From: Nematopogon swammerdamellus
Taxonomy: Eukaryota; Arthropoda; Insecta; Lepidoptera; Adelidae
Assembly: GCA_946902875.1 (NCBI GenBank)
Contig: OX336349.1
Span: 14,221,891-14,285,890 of the forward strand
Direction: 5' to 3'
DNA: 64,000 bases
Part shown: in pieces, positions 1 through 10,745 of the stretch
Layout of the letters: the number at the start of each line of letters is the position of its first letter
Numbering within the stretch: position 1 is the stretch's first letter
Made by a program: the position numbers and the translations under genes
Notes under the pieces: generated by a model
Database searches by the model: none
What the model was told of the DNA's origin: nothing
The model's input: the letters and a program-made list of their open reading frames with translations, nothing else

Positions 1-489
1 AGTGGTTTTAAAAGTATATTCGACTCGAACTCAGTTCAAAGGAAAATTTGAGATCAAATGTAGTAAATTCCTGTGAAATTATTTTGTTGGGTCGCGTAAA
101 AGAATTCAAAAGGATGTAGTAACTAAGTTTGTCATACATTGCGTACAAAACTACCTACGTCCCCAACATAATCTGAAAATGCACACACAATTTGCACCAG
201 ACCGCTTGCAATGTGAATCAGCGTTGTGACAAAGACACTAGTTCACACGCATGAGTTTGTTGACATATTTGAAATTTCGTCTTTATGCCCATCATTTATA
301 ACCACTTTTCTCCTGCTCTGTGAGTTTACGCCTTTTCTATGCAATTTACTTGTTTGAGTCGCGTTGTAAGTTTTTAGAAGTTTCCTTTTGAGGTTTGCCC
401 GCGTAAGCCGGGTGGAATAACGTTGCCGATTTTAGCTCACACTTTAGCTCCAGGTCGTATGTGGTTTTGATCGTTTTATGAATCATTGG
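1..489. other. No gene recognised
   Basis: AT-rich sequence with no long open frame and no repeat I could match elsewhere in the window. The 5' junction of the truncated LINE that follows lies somewhere around 490-560. Confidence 0.5.
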
Positions 490-561
490 TAAACATGTTT
501 TTGAAATAAGTTGGGAACGACCAACAAACTCTTTACATGTGACTTATAAGATAGAATAAAG

Positions 562-2231
562 ATGGATATTATTACAAAGCATAGGCTAAATAAAGACTTT
601 TCAAAATTTTGGAAATCTACAAGGCTAAACGGCAAGGGAGCGCTGCCCCTATCTGTAAATGGCAAAGAAAATAAAAATGACATAGCTAACATGTTTAGAC
701 AACACTTTCAGGTGAATGGCGCCCCGCTGCCGCCCCCGTCTCCGCCGCCTCTCCCGCCAGCACCGCCGCCGTGTGCTTGTACGGCCGTTGCGATGTCGGA
801 GACCGGTCCGACCGTGAGTCGGGGGGGAGCCGCCCCGCCTCCCGCACCCGCAGGTGCGGAAGGGCGGCGGCGTTGCCTCCGCTTCACGGCGGAGCAGGTC
901 GCCCTGGCCGTGCACGCCATGAAGCGGGGCAAGTCCCCGGGTCACGACGCGTTAAGTCTCGAGCACTTGCTTCACGCCGGACCAGAATTGGCATATATAC
1001 TTGCTCACCTTTATAATATGTGCATGGCGCACGGATACCTACCGGACCGCCTCATGAAAACGGTAGTAGTGCCTGTTGTGAAGAACAGGACCGGTGATGC
1101 ATCCGCCCTGTCGAATTACCGCCCGATCTCGCTCGCGACGGTAATATCTAAAGTATTCGAAAGACTGCTCCAACCCGAACTCTGTAAATATTTAAATTTA
1201 CACGATGCGCAGTTTGGTTTCCGTCCCGGTCTCTCAACGGATATGGCGATATTATCATTGAAACGTACAGTCAAGTACTATTTAAATAAAAAAACGACTG
1301 TGTACGGGTGCTTCTTGGACCTCAGCCGGGCATTTGATACAATAAATTATGACATTCTGTGGAATAAAATGAAAGCGGCTGAGGTCCCGGAGGATATCGT
1401 CAGTCTGTTCAGATTCTGGTACGGAAATCAAAATAATTCAGTGCGGTGGGGTGGTGAGCTGTCCGACGAGTACCGATTGAGTTGCGGGGTGAGACAGGGG
1501 GGACTGACATCACCGGACCTGTTCAACCTCTACGTCAATACTACGGCCTCATAGAGGAGCTCAGCAGCGCCGGTGTCGGCTGCCACCTGGGTAGCGTATG
1601 CATGAATAATCTTAGCTACGCAGACGACATGGTGCTGCTGAGCCCCTCTGTGAAGGGTCTGCGGAAACTGGTTGGTATCTGCGAGCGATATGCCGAGGCA
1701 CACGACTTAACATATAATGTCAAAAAGACGGAGGTCGTCATGTTCAGACACGGCGCCGGACCAGATCACGTGCCCCCTATAACTTTGCGTAATTCTCAAT
1801 TGATAATCGCTACAAAGTTTAGGTATCTAGGGCACGTGATCACGGACAGGTTGAGAGATGACGAGGACATGGAGCGGCAGAGGAGAGTTATCGCTATGAA
1901 GAGCAACATGTTGGCTCGCAGGTTTGCGCAGTGCTCCGAAGAGGTCAAACTAACCCTGTTTAGGGCGTACTGCCAGCCGTTCTACACCGGACACTTGTGG
2001 TGCAGCTACACGCAGCGAGCGTTTAACTCGCTGCGTGTGCAGTATAACAATGCTCTGCGTTGCATGTTGGGACTGCCGTGGCGGTGTAGCGCGTCTGGCA
2101 TGTTCGCCGAGAGCGGGTTGGATGACTTCTTTGGTGTGCTGCGCAAACAAAAGGCAGCGTTCCTTTATCGAATAAATAAAACAGAAAACGCCATAGTTGT
2201 CTACGCGATCTGTTTTATAAAGACTTTATAG
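562..2231 (+). pseudogene. Non-LTR retrotransposon reverse transcriptase, 5'-truncated and frameshifted
   Basis: This is the reverse transcriptase part of a LINE ORF2. The first frame (562-1554, 330 residues) begins in the linker before the RT domain (KDFSKFWKS). It continues with KRGKSPGHDALSLEH, NYRPISLATVISKVFERL, QFGFRPGLSTD, the catalytic FLDLSRAFD (about 1311-1338) and GVRQGGLTSP (about 1486-1515). The frame is then lost near 1537-1548 and resumes in another frame (GLIEELSS) with the catalytic YADD at 1617-1628 and a C-terminal region typical of LINE ORF2 (RVQYNNALRCMLGLPW). The endonuclease end is missing. Bases 718-960 are strikingly GC-rich and encode a proline-rich stretch that looks like an expansion in the linker. 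The protein resembles jockey/CR1-group LINEs; the clade is not certain. It is dead, and its 3' end is interrupted by the element starting at 2238. Confidence 0.88.
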
Positions 2232-2237
2232 ATATAC

Positions 2238-4937
2238 TAGCTGAGCCCGCGGCTCCGCTCGCGTGAAATTCGTATTTCAAAGAAGACAGTAAGTAACTAT
2301 GGGCGAGGCCGAAGGCCGAGCTGCGTTCAGAAAGTCGATAAACCATATCTAAGAAAGTAAGTACGAGTAAGGGCGAGGCCGAAGGCAAGCTGCGTTAAAG
2401 TAAACGATAAACCTTGTTAAATAAAGTAAGTAAGTAACGGCGAGGCTTCAGGCTAAACTGTATTCTAGAAAGAAAATAAACCTTCTCGAAGAAAGTAAGT
2501 AACTGAGGGCGAGGCCGAAGGCCGAGCTGCGTTCAGAAAGACCATGAACCTTCACGAAGACAGTAAGTAACTGAGGGCGAGGCCGAAGGCCGAGCTGCGT
2601 TCAGGAAGACTATAAACCTTATCGAAGACAGTAAGTAACTGAGGGCGAGGCCGAAGGCCGAGCTGCGTTCAGGAAGACTATAAACCTTATCGAAGAAAGT
2701 AAGTAACTAAGGGCGAGGCCGAAGGCCGAGCTGCGTTCAGAAAGACCATGAACCTTCACGAAGACAGTAAGCAACTGAGGGCGAGGCCAAAGGCCGAGCT
2801 GCGTTCAGAAAGACCATGAACCTTCACGAAGACAGTAAGTAACTGAGGGCGAGGCCGAAGGCCGAGCTGCGTTCAGGAAGACTATAAACCTTATCGAAGA
2901 AAGTAAGTAACTAAGGGCGAGGCCGAAGGCCGAGCTGCGTTCAGAAAGACCATGAACCTTTACGAAGACAGTAAGTAACTGAGGGCGAGGCCAAAGGCCG
3001 AGCTGCGTTCAGGAAGGCGATAAACCTTATCTAAGAATGTATGTAACTAAGGGCGAGGCCGAAGGCCGAGCTGCGTTCAGAAAAACTATAAACCTTCTCG
3101 AAGAAAGTAAGTAACTGAAAGCGAGGCCGAAGGCCGAGCTACGTTCAGGAATACCATAAACCTTCTCAAAGAAAGTAAGTAACTAAGGGCAAGGCCGAAG
3201 GCCGAGCTGCGTTCAGGAAGACTATAAACTTTCTTAAAGAAAGTAAGTAATTAAGGGCGAGGCCGAAGGCCGAGCTGCGTTCAGGAAGACTATAAACCTT
3301 ATCGAAGAAAGTATGTAACTAAGGGCGAGGCCGAAGGCCGAGCTGCATTCAGAAAGACTATAAACCTTCTCAAAGAAAGTAAGTAACAAAGGGCGAAGCT
3401 GAAGGCCGAGCTGCGTTCAGGAAAACGATAAACCTTATCTAAGAAAGTAAGTAATTAAGGGCGAGGCCGAAGGCCGAGCTACGTTCAGGAAGACCATAAA
3501 CCTTCTCGAAGAAAGTAAGTAACTGAGGGCGAGGCCGAAGGCCTAGCTGCGTTCAGGAAGACTATAAACCTTCTCGAAGAAAGTAAGTAATTAAGGGCGA
3601 GGCCGAAGGCCGAGCTGCGTTCAGGAAGGCGATAAACCTTATCTAAGAAAGTATGTAACTAAGGGCGAGGCCGAAGGCCGAGCTGCGTTCAGAAAAACTA
3701 TACACCTTCTCGAAGAAAGTAAGTAACTGAAAGCGAGGCCGAAGGCCGAGCTACGTTCAGGAATACCATAAACCTTCTCAAAGAAAGTAAGTAACTAAGG
3801 GCAAGGCCGAAGGCCGAGCTGCGTTCAGAAAGGCTATAAACTTTCTCAAAGAAAGTAAGTAATTAAGGGCGAGGCCGAAAGCCGAGCTGCGTTCAGGAAG
3901 ACGATAAACCTTATCTAAGAAAGTAAGTAATTAAGGGCGAGGCCGAAGGCCGAGCTACGTTCAGGAAGACCATAAACCTTCTCGAAGAAAGAAAGTAACT
4001 GAGGGCGAGGCCGAAGGCCGAGCTGCGTTCAGGAAGACTATAAAACTTCTCGAAGAAAATAAGTAACTGAGGGCGAGGCCGAAGGCCGAGCGGCGTTCAG
4101 GAAGACGATAAACCTTCTCGAAAAAGTAAGTAACTGAGGGCGAGGCAGATTACCGACCTGCGTTCAGAAAGACTATAAACCTTCTCAAAGTAAGTAAGTA
4201 ACTAAGGGCGAGGCCGAAGGCCGAGCTGCGTTCAGGAAGACCATGAACCTTCTCGAAAAAGTAAGTAACTGAGGGCGAGGCAGAATACCGACCTGCGTTC
4301 AGAAAGACTATAAACCTTCTCAAAGTAAGTAAGTAACTAAGGGCGAGGCCGAAGGCCGAGCTGCGTTCAGAAAGACCATGAACCTTCACGAAGACAGTAA
4401 GTAACTGAGGGCGAGGCCGAAGGCCGAGCTGCGTTCAGTAAGGCGATAAACCTTATCTAAGAATGTATGTAACTAAGGGCGAGGCCGAAGGCCGAGCTGC
4501 GTTCAGAAAAACTATAAACCTTCTCGAAGAAAGTAAGTAACTGAAAGCGAGGCCGAAGGCCGAGCTACGTTCAGGAATACCATAAACCTTCTCAAAGAAA
4601 ATAAGTAACTAAGGGCAAGGCCGAAGGCCGAGCTGCGTTCAGAAAGACTATAAACTTTCTCAAAGAAAGTAAGTAATTAAGGGCGAGGCCGAAGGCCGAG
4701 CTACGTTCAGGAAGACCATAAGACCATAATATTACATAAAAAAAACAAAAACTTTCATACAAAGTCGTCGTCCCCATTTCCCCCCTTAAAGTTGTAATTT
4801 CCAAAAAATCCTTCTATCGGATTCTTACGTTATGAAATAAACCTATGTTCCAAATTTCAGCTTTCTAGACTTAGTAGTTTCGGCTGTGCGTTAATAGATC
4901 AGTCAGTCAGGACAAACAATTTTATAAGTATAGATAT
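2238..4937 (+). mobile_element. Short retroposon-like element with an internal satellite expansion
   Basis: The left end (actagctgagcccgcggct, ctcgcgtgaaattcg) and the right end (ttcagctttctagacttagta, then ttataagtatagat) have the form of a common insect short repeat. Here its middle is filled by the 68-bp tandem array. The string tatagatat occurs on both sides and may be the target duplication within the preceding LINE. The same type of left end (gcccgcggct, cgctcgcg) appears without an array near 12195 and 52355. The assignment to an RTE or SINE tail is inference. Confidence 0.6.
2289..4720 (+). repeat. 68-bp satellite, 36 copies
   Basis: The unit carries the near-palindromic core gaggccgaaggccgag followed by ctgcgttcag and a variable tataaacctt segment. 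The core starts at 2307 in the first unit and 4687 in the last, exactly 35 periods of 68 bp. Variant units recur in blocks, indicating higher-order repetition. The open frames on the minus strand through the array are by-products of the repeat. Confidence 0.95.
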
Positions 4938-5019
4938 CTACTCTTTATTCTACTCGTATCTTCTACCAAAAGCATCTATCTACACTACACCAACGCAACG
5001 CAACAGAATTGCTAACGCC

Positions 5020-5250
5020 ATATATTACGACCATTCGACACTAAATTCCGTTTTCTTTGATACTGCTCAACCCTAAGGCTATTTAACTTTATGGTATATA
5101 GCCTACTATAGTGAGCCTGAAGAACTACTCTTTACATTGGTGTAAACCGCATAAAAATCTGTTAAGTGGTTCCGAGTTTACCTCAAACATACATACATAC
5201 ATGCAAACAGACGTTTCCTTTTATAAGAAGTAGAGATAGAGAAAAGAAGA
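5020..5250 (+). repeat. Dispersed repeat, family with 'ggtatatagcc ... gtttacctcaaac' core
   Basis: Shares an ordered set of blocks (cattcgacactaaatt, tactgctcaa, ggtatatagcc, ctactctttacattggtg, gtttacctcaaacatacat, ccttttataag) with copies at 10425-10630 (minus), 12055-12185 and 12370-12580. It looks like the 3' part of a retroposon ending in a short tetranucleotide run. Confidence 0.7.
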
Positions 5251-5339
5251 TAGAGATTAAATTATCCTCCCTTTCCCTCTCCCCGCGGACTCCTCCCCCG
5301 TACCTCAACCCCACTCTTCAAAACCACCCCCAGTATGGA

Positions 5340-5907
5340 TAAAATTATTTAAAATCATTTAAAATCCTAAAACCTAATTTTGAAATCACCCCTATTTTAA
5401 TTTAAGGGTTGATTTAGAAAAAACGCTGAAACACGTAATTCTTTATTTTATACCAAAAGCCTAAATATGAATTTTCATATCCCTAACTTGAGAAATGATG
5501 GGTTCCCCATACATTCTTACATCCCCTATTTCACCGCGTTAAGGGTTGTTTTTTTGAGACAAAAGGTAGCCTATGTTCTTCCTCAGGATGCAATTCAGCT
5601 CCGTACAAAATTTCCTAAAATCCTAAAATCTAATTTTGAAATCAACCCCTATTTTAATTTAAGGGTTGATTTAGCAAAAACGCTGAAACACGTATTTCTT
5701 TATTTCATACCAAAAGCCCAAATATAAATTGTCATATCCCTAACTTAAGAAATGCTGAGTTCCCCATACAAACTTTCATCCCCTATTTCACCCCCTTAAG
5801 GGTTGTTTTTTGAGACAAAAAGTAGCCTATGTCCGTCCTCGGGATGCAATTCATCTCCGTGCAATATTTTATCGAAATCTGTTCAGCGGCTTAGGCGTGA
5901 AAAGGTA

Positions 5908-5943
<36 letters not shown>

Positions 5944-5985
5944 CAGAGTTACTTTCGAATTTATAATATTAGTATGGATAATTTG
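5340..5985 (+). repeat. Retroposon 3' end with a 257-bp internal tandem duplication
   Basis: The segment around aatttaagggttgatttag is present twice (5399 and 5656), and the blocks after it (acgctgaaacacgta, cataccaaaagcc, atccctaact, gacaaaa-gtagcctatg) follow in the same order in both copies. Only the second copy continues into the terminal part: a CAGA run at about 5908-5943, then ttcgaatttataatattagta, an end seen on many insect short repeats. Confidence 0.75.
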
Positions 5986-6325
5986 TGTTTGTATTTTAGA
6001 CTGCAATTTATTGACGGCAAGTTTTAAATGACTTGTATTTCATTTTATTTTTACTATTTTTATTTTTTATTTATAGTTAGAATTGCACCTATTTTATAAT
6101 CTTTTTATCATTTATCATCTGTTTTTAAACGTGTTCATTTCAGATTTTTGTCTGTTTATATTTTATTGCGAGATAATGTTTATCTATTATCTAGATATTA
6201 TATTATAGAATTGTATCATTTTAATGCTAGTTTTAAGGTTTTATCATCTGACTATAGTATAACGATGTACATATTGTTTATATAATGTGTGGGACTTGTA
6301 CCTGAAAATAATCGTTATTATTATT
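5986..6325 (+). repeat. Probable LINE 3' tail ending in (TTA)n
   Basis: AT-rich sequence ending in aaaataatcg followed by TTA repeats, comparable to the 3' end of the LINE on the minus strand at 25440-25470 (aataaacgg then TTA repeats). The Dong-like fragments that follow start in this TTA tract. Confidence 0.45.
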
Positions 6326-6540
6326 ATTATTTTTTCTTTATTAAACATTTTTATATATACATTCATATTAATTTTACATATATTATAACTATAAAAAGTA
6401 ATAAAAATACACAAAATTAATACAAACATTAAAAATAAAAATGGTAATACCGCCGGTGGCGGGAGGCAGGCCTCCAAGCACGCCGGCGGGTGCAGGCCGT
6501 GGCTACGGAGCTCTCCGGGACGACGCGAGGCAAGCTACTT
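6308..6540 (-). mobile_element. Dong/R4-like retrotransposon 3' fragment (minus)
   Basis: Bounded on both sides by TTA repeats. It contains the block ttaattttacatatattata with aaaagtaataaaaatacaca that recurs at 7906-8003, and the ccgccggtggcgg block that corresponds to the caccggcggcggggcga part of the larger copy at 6541-7890. It is 5'-truncated to untranslated sequence. Confidence 0.65.
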
Positions 6541-7890
6541 ATTATTATTATTATTTATTCGTTTATTGACACATTTCTTTTTTATATTAATTTTACATAA
6601 AAAACTTAAATCTAATAAAATAACAAAATGGAATTTCCACCACCGGCGGCGGGGCGAACCTAGACTACCGATGGTCGGACCCGAGAGAGAGAAACCTTCG
6701 GACAATTCGAGCGGTGTCGAGCAAGACCGCCTTCTGCATCTGACCCTTGATCCAAGCGAGTGGCTCTAGTGAGAGCCTCTTGAGATGATGGTCGAGGCTC
6801 CTCGCTATCAGCCCATGCGCAGACAAGACTATGGGCACAACGATCGTCGAGTCCACGGGCCACATGTCGGTAACCTCATGAGACAGATCGATGTATTTTA
6901 ACATCTTGTCTTTTTCTGCCTTCACAAGGTTCTCGTCATGCGGCACCGTGATGTCGACGAGCGCTGCGCGCCGCGCCTCCCGGTCGATTATCACTATGTC
7001 AGGTCTATTAGCCATAATAGTCCTATCAGTGATAATCGACCGGTCCCAGTAGAGCGTGATGTGAGCATTTTCGAGAACTGGCTGTGGGTTATACTTGTAG
7101 TAAGGCACCTCCGAGCCGACAAGGTTGAACTTCAAAGCAAGTTGCTGATGGATGATCCTGGCTACTAGGTTGTGCCTGTGCAAATACTCGGAGTTGGCAA
7201 GTTGCGAACAACCGGAGATTACATGTCTGAGGGATTCGCCAGGTTTGTGGCAGGCGCGGCAGATGTCAATGGTGCCATCCTTCATAATGAATCTCCTGTA
7301 ATTGTTGGTCTTGACAACTTCGTCTTGTATTGCACAGACAAAACCCTCGGTTTCCCCAAAGAGGTCCCCGAAGCGTAGCCAGTGCACGGAGGCGAGTTGA
7401 TCTACATCCGGCCCCGTGAGAGACCGGAAGTACCTACCGTGCAGCGCCTTGCCTTTCCATACTTCCAGGCGGTCCTCGGTGCTCAGTACAACTGGCTTCC
7501 GCCAGTCCTCTTTTCCCATGTCCAACGGGGTAAGGCCTTTATCACTGACGACGACATCGCGGTGCATCTCACAAACATGAGTCTTTTCCATAAAATACTG
7601 ACGGAGATTGCATACCTCGCGGTTGTGTAGGTTTTTGGCATTTAGCATACCTCTACCCCCACACTTCCGCGGGATATACAATCTCATGAATGACCGATGA
7701 TCGTGGGTGATGCATCCGGGACGTCGTCATCAGCGTTCTGACCTCCAGTCCAGGGCGTCCAGCTCAGTCTGAGACCATTTGAGTATGCCAAAGGTGTATA
7801 TAAGAACGGGCATGACCCAACCGTTGTAGGCTCTGATTTTATTACCGCCCGACAATAGACTTTTCAGTACTATTGTGAGAAATATAGAAT
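6541..7890 (-). mobile_element. Dong/R4-like non-LTR retrotransposon, 5'-truncated
   Basis: The 3' end lies in a TTA tract at about 6538-6555 and the 5' truncation reaches a TTA tract near 7890. The coding relic is described separately. The Bombyx element Dong is known for insertion in TAA repeats and belongs to the R4 clade with a restriction-like endonuclease; the fit in both target and domain is the reason for the name. A sequence search would be needed to fix the clade. Confidence 0.72.
6665..7875 (-). pseudogene. C-terminal end of a restriction-like-endonuclease LINE ORF
   Basis: A 340-residue open frame (7687-6665) shows the C-terminal domains in order: the R-L-Y-I-P-R-K-C-G-G-R-G block; the zinc-binding CRACHKPGESLRHVISGC, with C-x2-C-xn-H-x4-C spacing as in R2/R4-type elements; and the nuclease signature RPDIVI followed by AALVDITVP, which fits the PD-(D/E)XK fold. 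The ATG at 7687 is not the true start. Reading the same frame upstream gives recognisable RT-tail sequence (AYNGWVMPVLIYTFGILKW) back to about 7875, interrupted by two adjacent TGA stops at 7728-7733. The reverse transcriptase core is absent, so the copy is dead. In intact relatives this protein cuts the target and primes reverse transcription. Confidence 0.82.
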
Positions 7891-7892
7891 TT

Positions 7893-8016
7893 TCAGTATT
7901 ATTATGTCCTTTATTTCACATTCTTAAAATTTTACATTAATTTTACATATATATTATACAAAAAAGTAATAAAAATACACAAAATTAATATAAAAATTAA
8001 AATCAGTATTATTATA
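7893..8016 (-). mobile_element. Very short Dong/R4-like 3' end with 13-bp target duplication
   Basis: About 98 bp of the same 3' untranslated sequence as at 6308-6540 is flanked by a perfect direct repeat, tcagtattattat at 7893-7905 and 8003-8015. The duplication contains the TTATTA target. Confidence 0.7.
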
Positions 8017-8361
8017 AGTATTAGTTTCATTTCTTAAGGTCCTTCCGACTGTTATAATCCTGTGAAAGACGTCATTATCCCTCTGTCTCATATAAGTTTT
8101 TTTTCTTATATCTTGTCTGCCATACGATCAGCCTTTGATTTAAGCAGGTATTGTGTCGGTTAGGTAACGTCTACGATCAGTCCTCCATTGACGATTGCTC
8201 CTTCACAGTTGAGATGCTTCACAGCCTGTTGGCGAGGGCTTCATAGATTATTTTAAGGTAAGGCATAGGTTTATTTTTCGAATCAGCAGCATTTTTTCCA
8301 GCGATAGCCGATTTGACAGCTGACTGTTGATTTGTGTTCAGTTTAGTTTGTGCATTAAACC
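8017..8361. other. No gene recognised
   Basis: No open frame or repeat match was seen beyond low-complexity T runs. Confidence 0.4.
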
Positions 8362-8592
8362 ATGTAGGCTCAAATTGTAGCCGACTGGGTTGGTACCACC
8401 GTACTGGATGTAAGATGCCCGCATAGCAGCATCGGTTGTGTTCTCCTTTAGTTCAGTAAAACCAGCAATCCAAGGAAAAGTCTCCGGTATGGCACCTACC
8501 TTCTCGGAGGTGATATTGGCTGGTCGGAGCATGCACTTTGGCCCCTCCAACTCAGCCACCCATACCGGATGACATAAAAAAAATGCGTCCAT
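8362..8592 (+). mobile_element. SINE, family B (tail ending cggat-acataaaa)
   Basis: Body blocks ttggtaccaccgtactg, cagcaatccaagg, ggcacctaccttctcggagg and ggtgatattggct, then ctcagccacccatacc and a terminal A run. Other copies are at 13250-13490, 20198-20330 (minus), 53480-53555 and 58093-58353. The tail resembles the 3' end of the jockey relic at 49570-49660 (cacctaac, ggtgattttggct, cagccacccatgctgg, cacataaaa), which suggests this LINE type as its mobiliser. Confidence 0.75.
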
Positions 8593-9500
8593 ATGTCCGC
8601 AACGTACAGATCGCACGCATCGTCGGCATTACCGACGACGACAATCCCATCCGTACGATGCGTGTCGTCCGTCCGATGTGCATGAGTGAACGCACTTCTA
8701 TGGCAAACCATTTAAAGAAAACTAAAATCCTATTCCGCCGATTCGGGGTTTTCGCCCGTTCCTATTGTGGACGCTTATCTTTAAGGGCCTTTTACTACGT
8801 ATCTAACGTATTCAGTTCGTCGCCAAAGTCAGACCGTCTCCGAAGCACTATGGCAGATTTTTCATTTTCGATAGTTATAAAATTACCTTCATTTATCTAT
8901 CTTTAAGTTTTAGTGTTCTTCTTAGGTACGCTTATTTCGTATAATTTATCCCTAAAACCAAAAGGTTACATTTAGATAATTAGAATATTGTAACAACAAT
9001 TCAGGTAAGTCAAAATATTCGTCCACAAGAGACAGTGCCGATGGCATGGCAGATTTCCAGAATAAGATCATGAAAAATATGTCCTTTTACTTCCAAGACA
9101 AATGGCTCTCCAACCATCAGTCCCTAGCTATTAAGGGTCGGCAGAGCCATCGATCTCGGCTCGGAACGCTTGGAACTCCGCGTCGAGGCTGAAATGAATA
9201 ATGCTGGCTATTTGTAGCCGATACCCAATCTGTACGCAGTCGGACCTTGGAATCGATGTCATCTGCTAAGTAAAAAGCTGGCGATCGGTGGCTGAGCTAC
9301 TCTTGAGATAGTGTGGAGTTTTCTTGTATGGGCTTGCTGCTATGGTCGATGTATATGCTCGCAAACAGCTCGTTACGGCCCCGTCATCGCGAGGATTTAA
9401 TTAGTTTAATTTTTTGTTTGTTTTATTTTATTTTAATACTTATATTTTAAATACAAGTAGTTTCCCAGACCACTCGGCCAACCCGTCGTCGCTCAGACTT
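8593..9500. other. No gene recognised
   Basis: Contains an imperfect inverted pair around 8610-8670 (gcacgcatcgtcgg versus cgatgcgtgtcgtc) but no supported coding sequence. Confidence 0.4.
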
Positions 9501-9524
9501 GAATTTAGAACAAAAATGCATACA

Positions 9525-9830
9525 TACACACCACACTCTGTATCCCGACTGTCGGGATAAGCAGAGTAATCGGTGTTGTCCTGCAAGTACTCTTGTTAAT
9601 TACAGCACAACACCGACCACCACATTTAGCAAAGTATTGAACAAGACAACTATCAAGCAGTAAGTAAGGCACGAGGACCCACCTGCTACACAACTCCGTG
9701 GAAGGACCGTCCCAAGGTGAGAGGTGGCTATCCTGTCGCCCTTATGCACGGCATCTTGTTCTTATCCCTTAGTCGCCTTTTACGACATGCACGGGGAGAG
9801 ATGCAGTGGGGCTATTATTTTTAGGTATCG
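9525..9830. repeat. Dispersed repeat C (cgtttag / ctaagggat family)
   Basis: Contains the ordered blocks gtatcccga, aagcagagtaatcggt, acagcacaacaccga, cgaggacccacctgct, ggaaggaccgt, cccttagtcgccttttacg and gggagagatgcagtggggct. A second partial copy follows at 9885-10085; others are at 13493-13790 and 51356-51560. Right-end fragments in the opposite orientation lie at 20148-20186, 23217-23295 and 44567-44618. No coding capacity was seen. Confidence 0.75.
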
Positions 9831-9884
9831 ACCCCAAAATACCAAAAATGCATTTACATTCATATACAAACATACATAACACAC

Positions 9885-10085
9885 GCTGTATCCCGACAAT
9901 GAGGGTAAGCAGAGTAATCGGTGTTGTGCTATAAGGACTCTGGTAAATTACAGCACAACACCGGCCACCACGTTTAGCACAGTATAGTTGTCTTGTCCGT
10001 ATACGGACAAGACAACTTTATTCAAGAAAGCTGACCACATGAAGACGTGTCGATGCTCTCACAACTAGTGCAAGGTCTTTACCAC
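9885..10085. repeat. Dispersed repeat C, partial copy
   Basis: The same blocks as the copy at 9525-9830 (gtatcccgac, gcagagtaatcggtgttgtg, acagcacaacaccgg, cacgtttagcacagtat), losing similarity after about 10070. Confidence 0.65.
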
Positions 10086-10424
10086 ATGGACACGAACTGT
10101 TCGATGCACTCTTGTCTAGATGTTTGTGTTTTAGATCGATAGTTAATTTTCAACAAAGAAGAAGCATGAAGCCGGAAGAGACTCACGCACAAACATCCTC
10201 GCAGGAAGTTTCGAGAAATATGTCTCAGGAGCCCAGTAGAGCTTGGATTATCCCGTATTAGGGCTACCCTCAAGATCCACCAGACAGATTCAACAATAAA
10301 TAATGTTATGTGAGGTGTCGTCGACGCCTCGGGCGTACAATGTTGTGGCTTGACGGGGAAAAATGAGAAGGTTTTTTTGAACGGCGGCAGTGCAAACAAA
10401 TTCATCTCTACTCTCTGCTTTTTA

Positions 10425-10630
10425 TAAAAGGGAACGTCTGTCTGTATGTATGTATGTTTGAGGTAAACTCCAGAAACACTCAACAGATTTTGATGCGGTT
10501 TGCACCAATGTAGATCTTGAGGCTGAATATGGGGTATATACCGTCACGCTAAATAGCTATTAGTTGAGCAGTATCAAAGAAAGTATAATATGACCGGAAT
10601 TTAGTTTCGAATGGTCGTATTTTTTTTTAT
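10425..10630 (-). repeat. Dispersed repeat, 'gtttacctcaaac' family (minus)
   Basis: Reverse complement of the family at 5020-5250. It reads aaaagggaacgtctg, tgaggtaaactcc, ttgatgcggtttgcacc, ggtatataccgt and gagcagtatcaaag. Confidence 0.7.
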
Positions 10631-10631
10631 A

Positions 10632-10745
10632 GACAGCGCGACATGTGGCGCCCTGCCACGCATAAGCTCTCTAACAACGCTCCTGGATATTCGGCCATAT
10701 GCGGTGGTTGCGAATGCCATGCCGGCCTGACAGGTGGGCATCTCA
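10632..10745 (-). mobile_element. Jockey-type LINE 3' end, 5'-truncated (minus)
   Basis: Starts with a T run and reads gcgcgacatgtggcg ... gaatgccatgccggcctgac, the reverse complement of the 3' end that terminates the jockey relic at 24100-24745. Confidence 0.65.

Noticed and set aside
2289..4720. Regularly spaced palindromic core resembling a CRISPR array
   Set aside because: The whole 68-bp unit is repeated, there are no unique spacers, and the genome is eukaryotic.
4150..4804. Minus-strand open frames of 70-79 codons with repeating protein sequence
   Set aside because: They are translations of the 68-bp satellite (three units make a frame-preserving 204 bp) with no independent support.
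6938..7630. Three adjacent plus-strand frames of 68-82 codons
   Set aside because: Antisense shadows of the RLE LINE coding relic.
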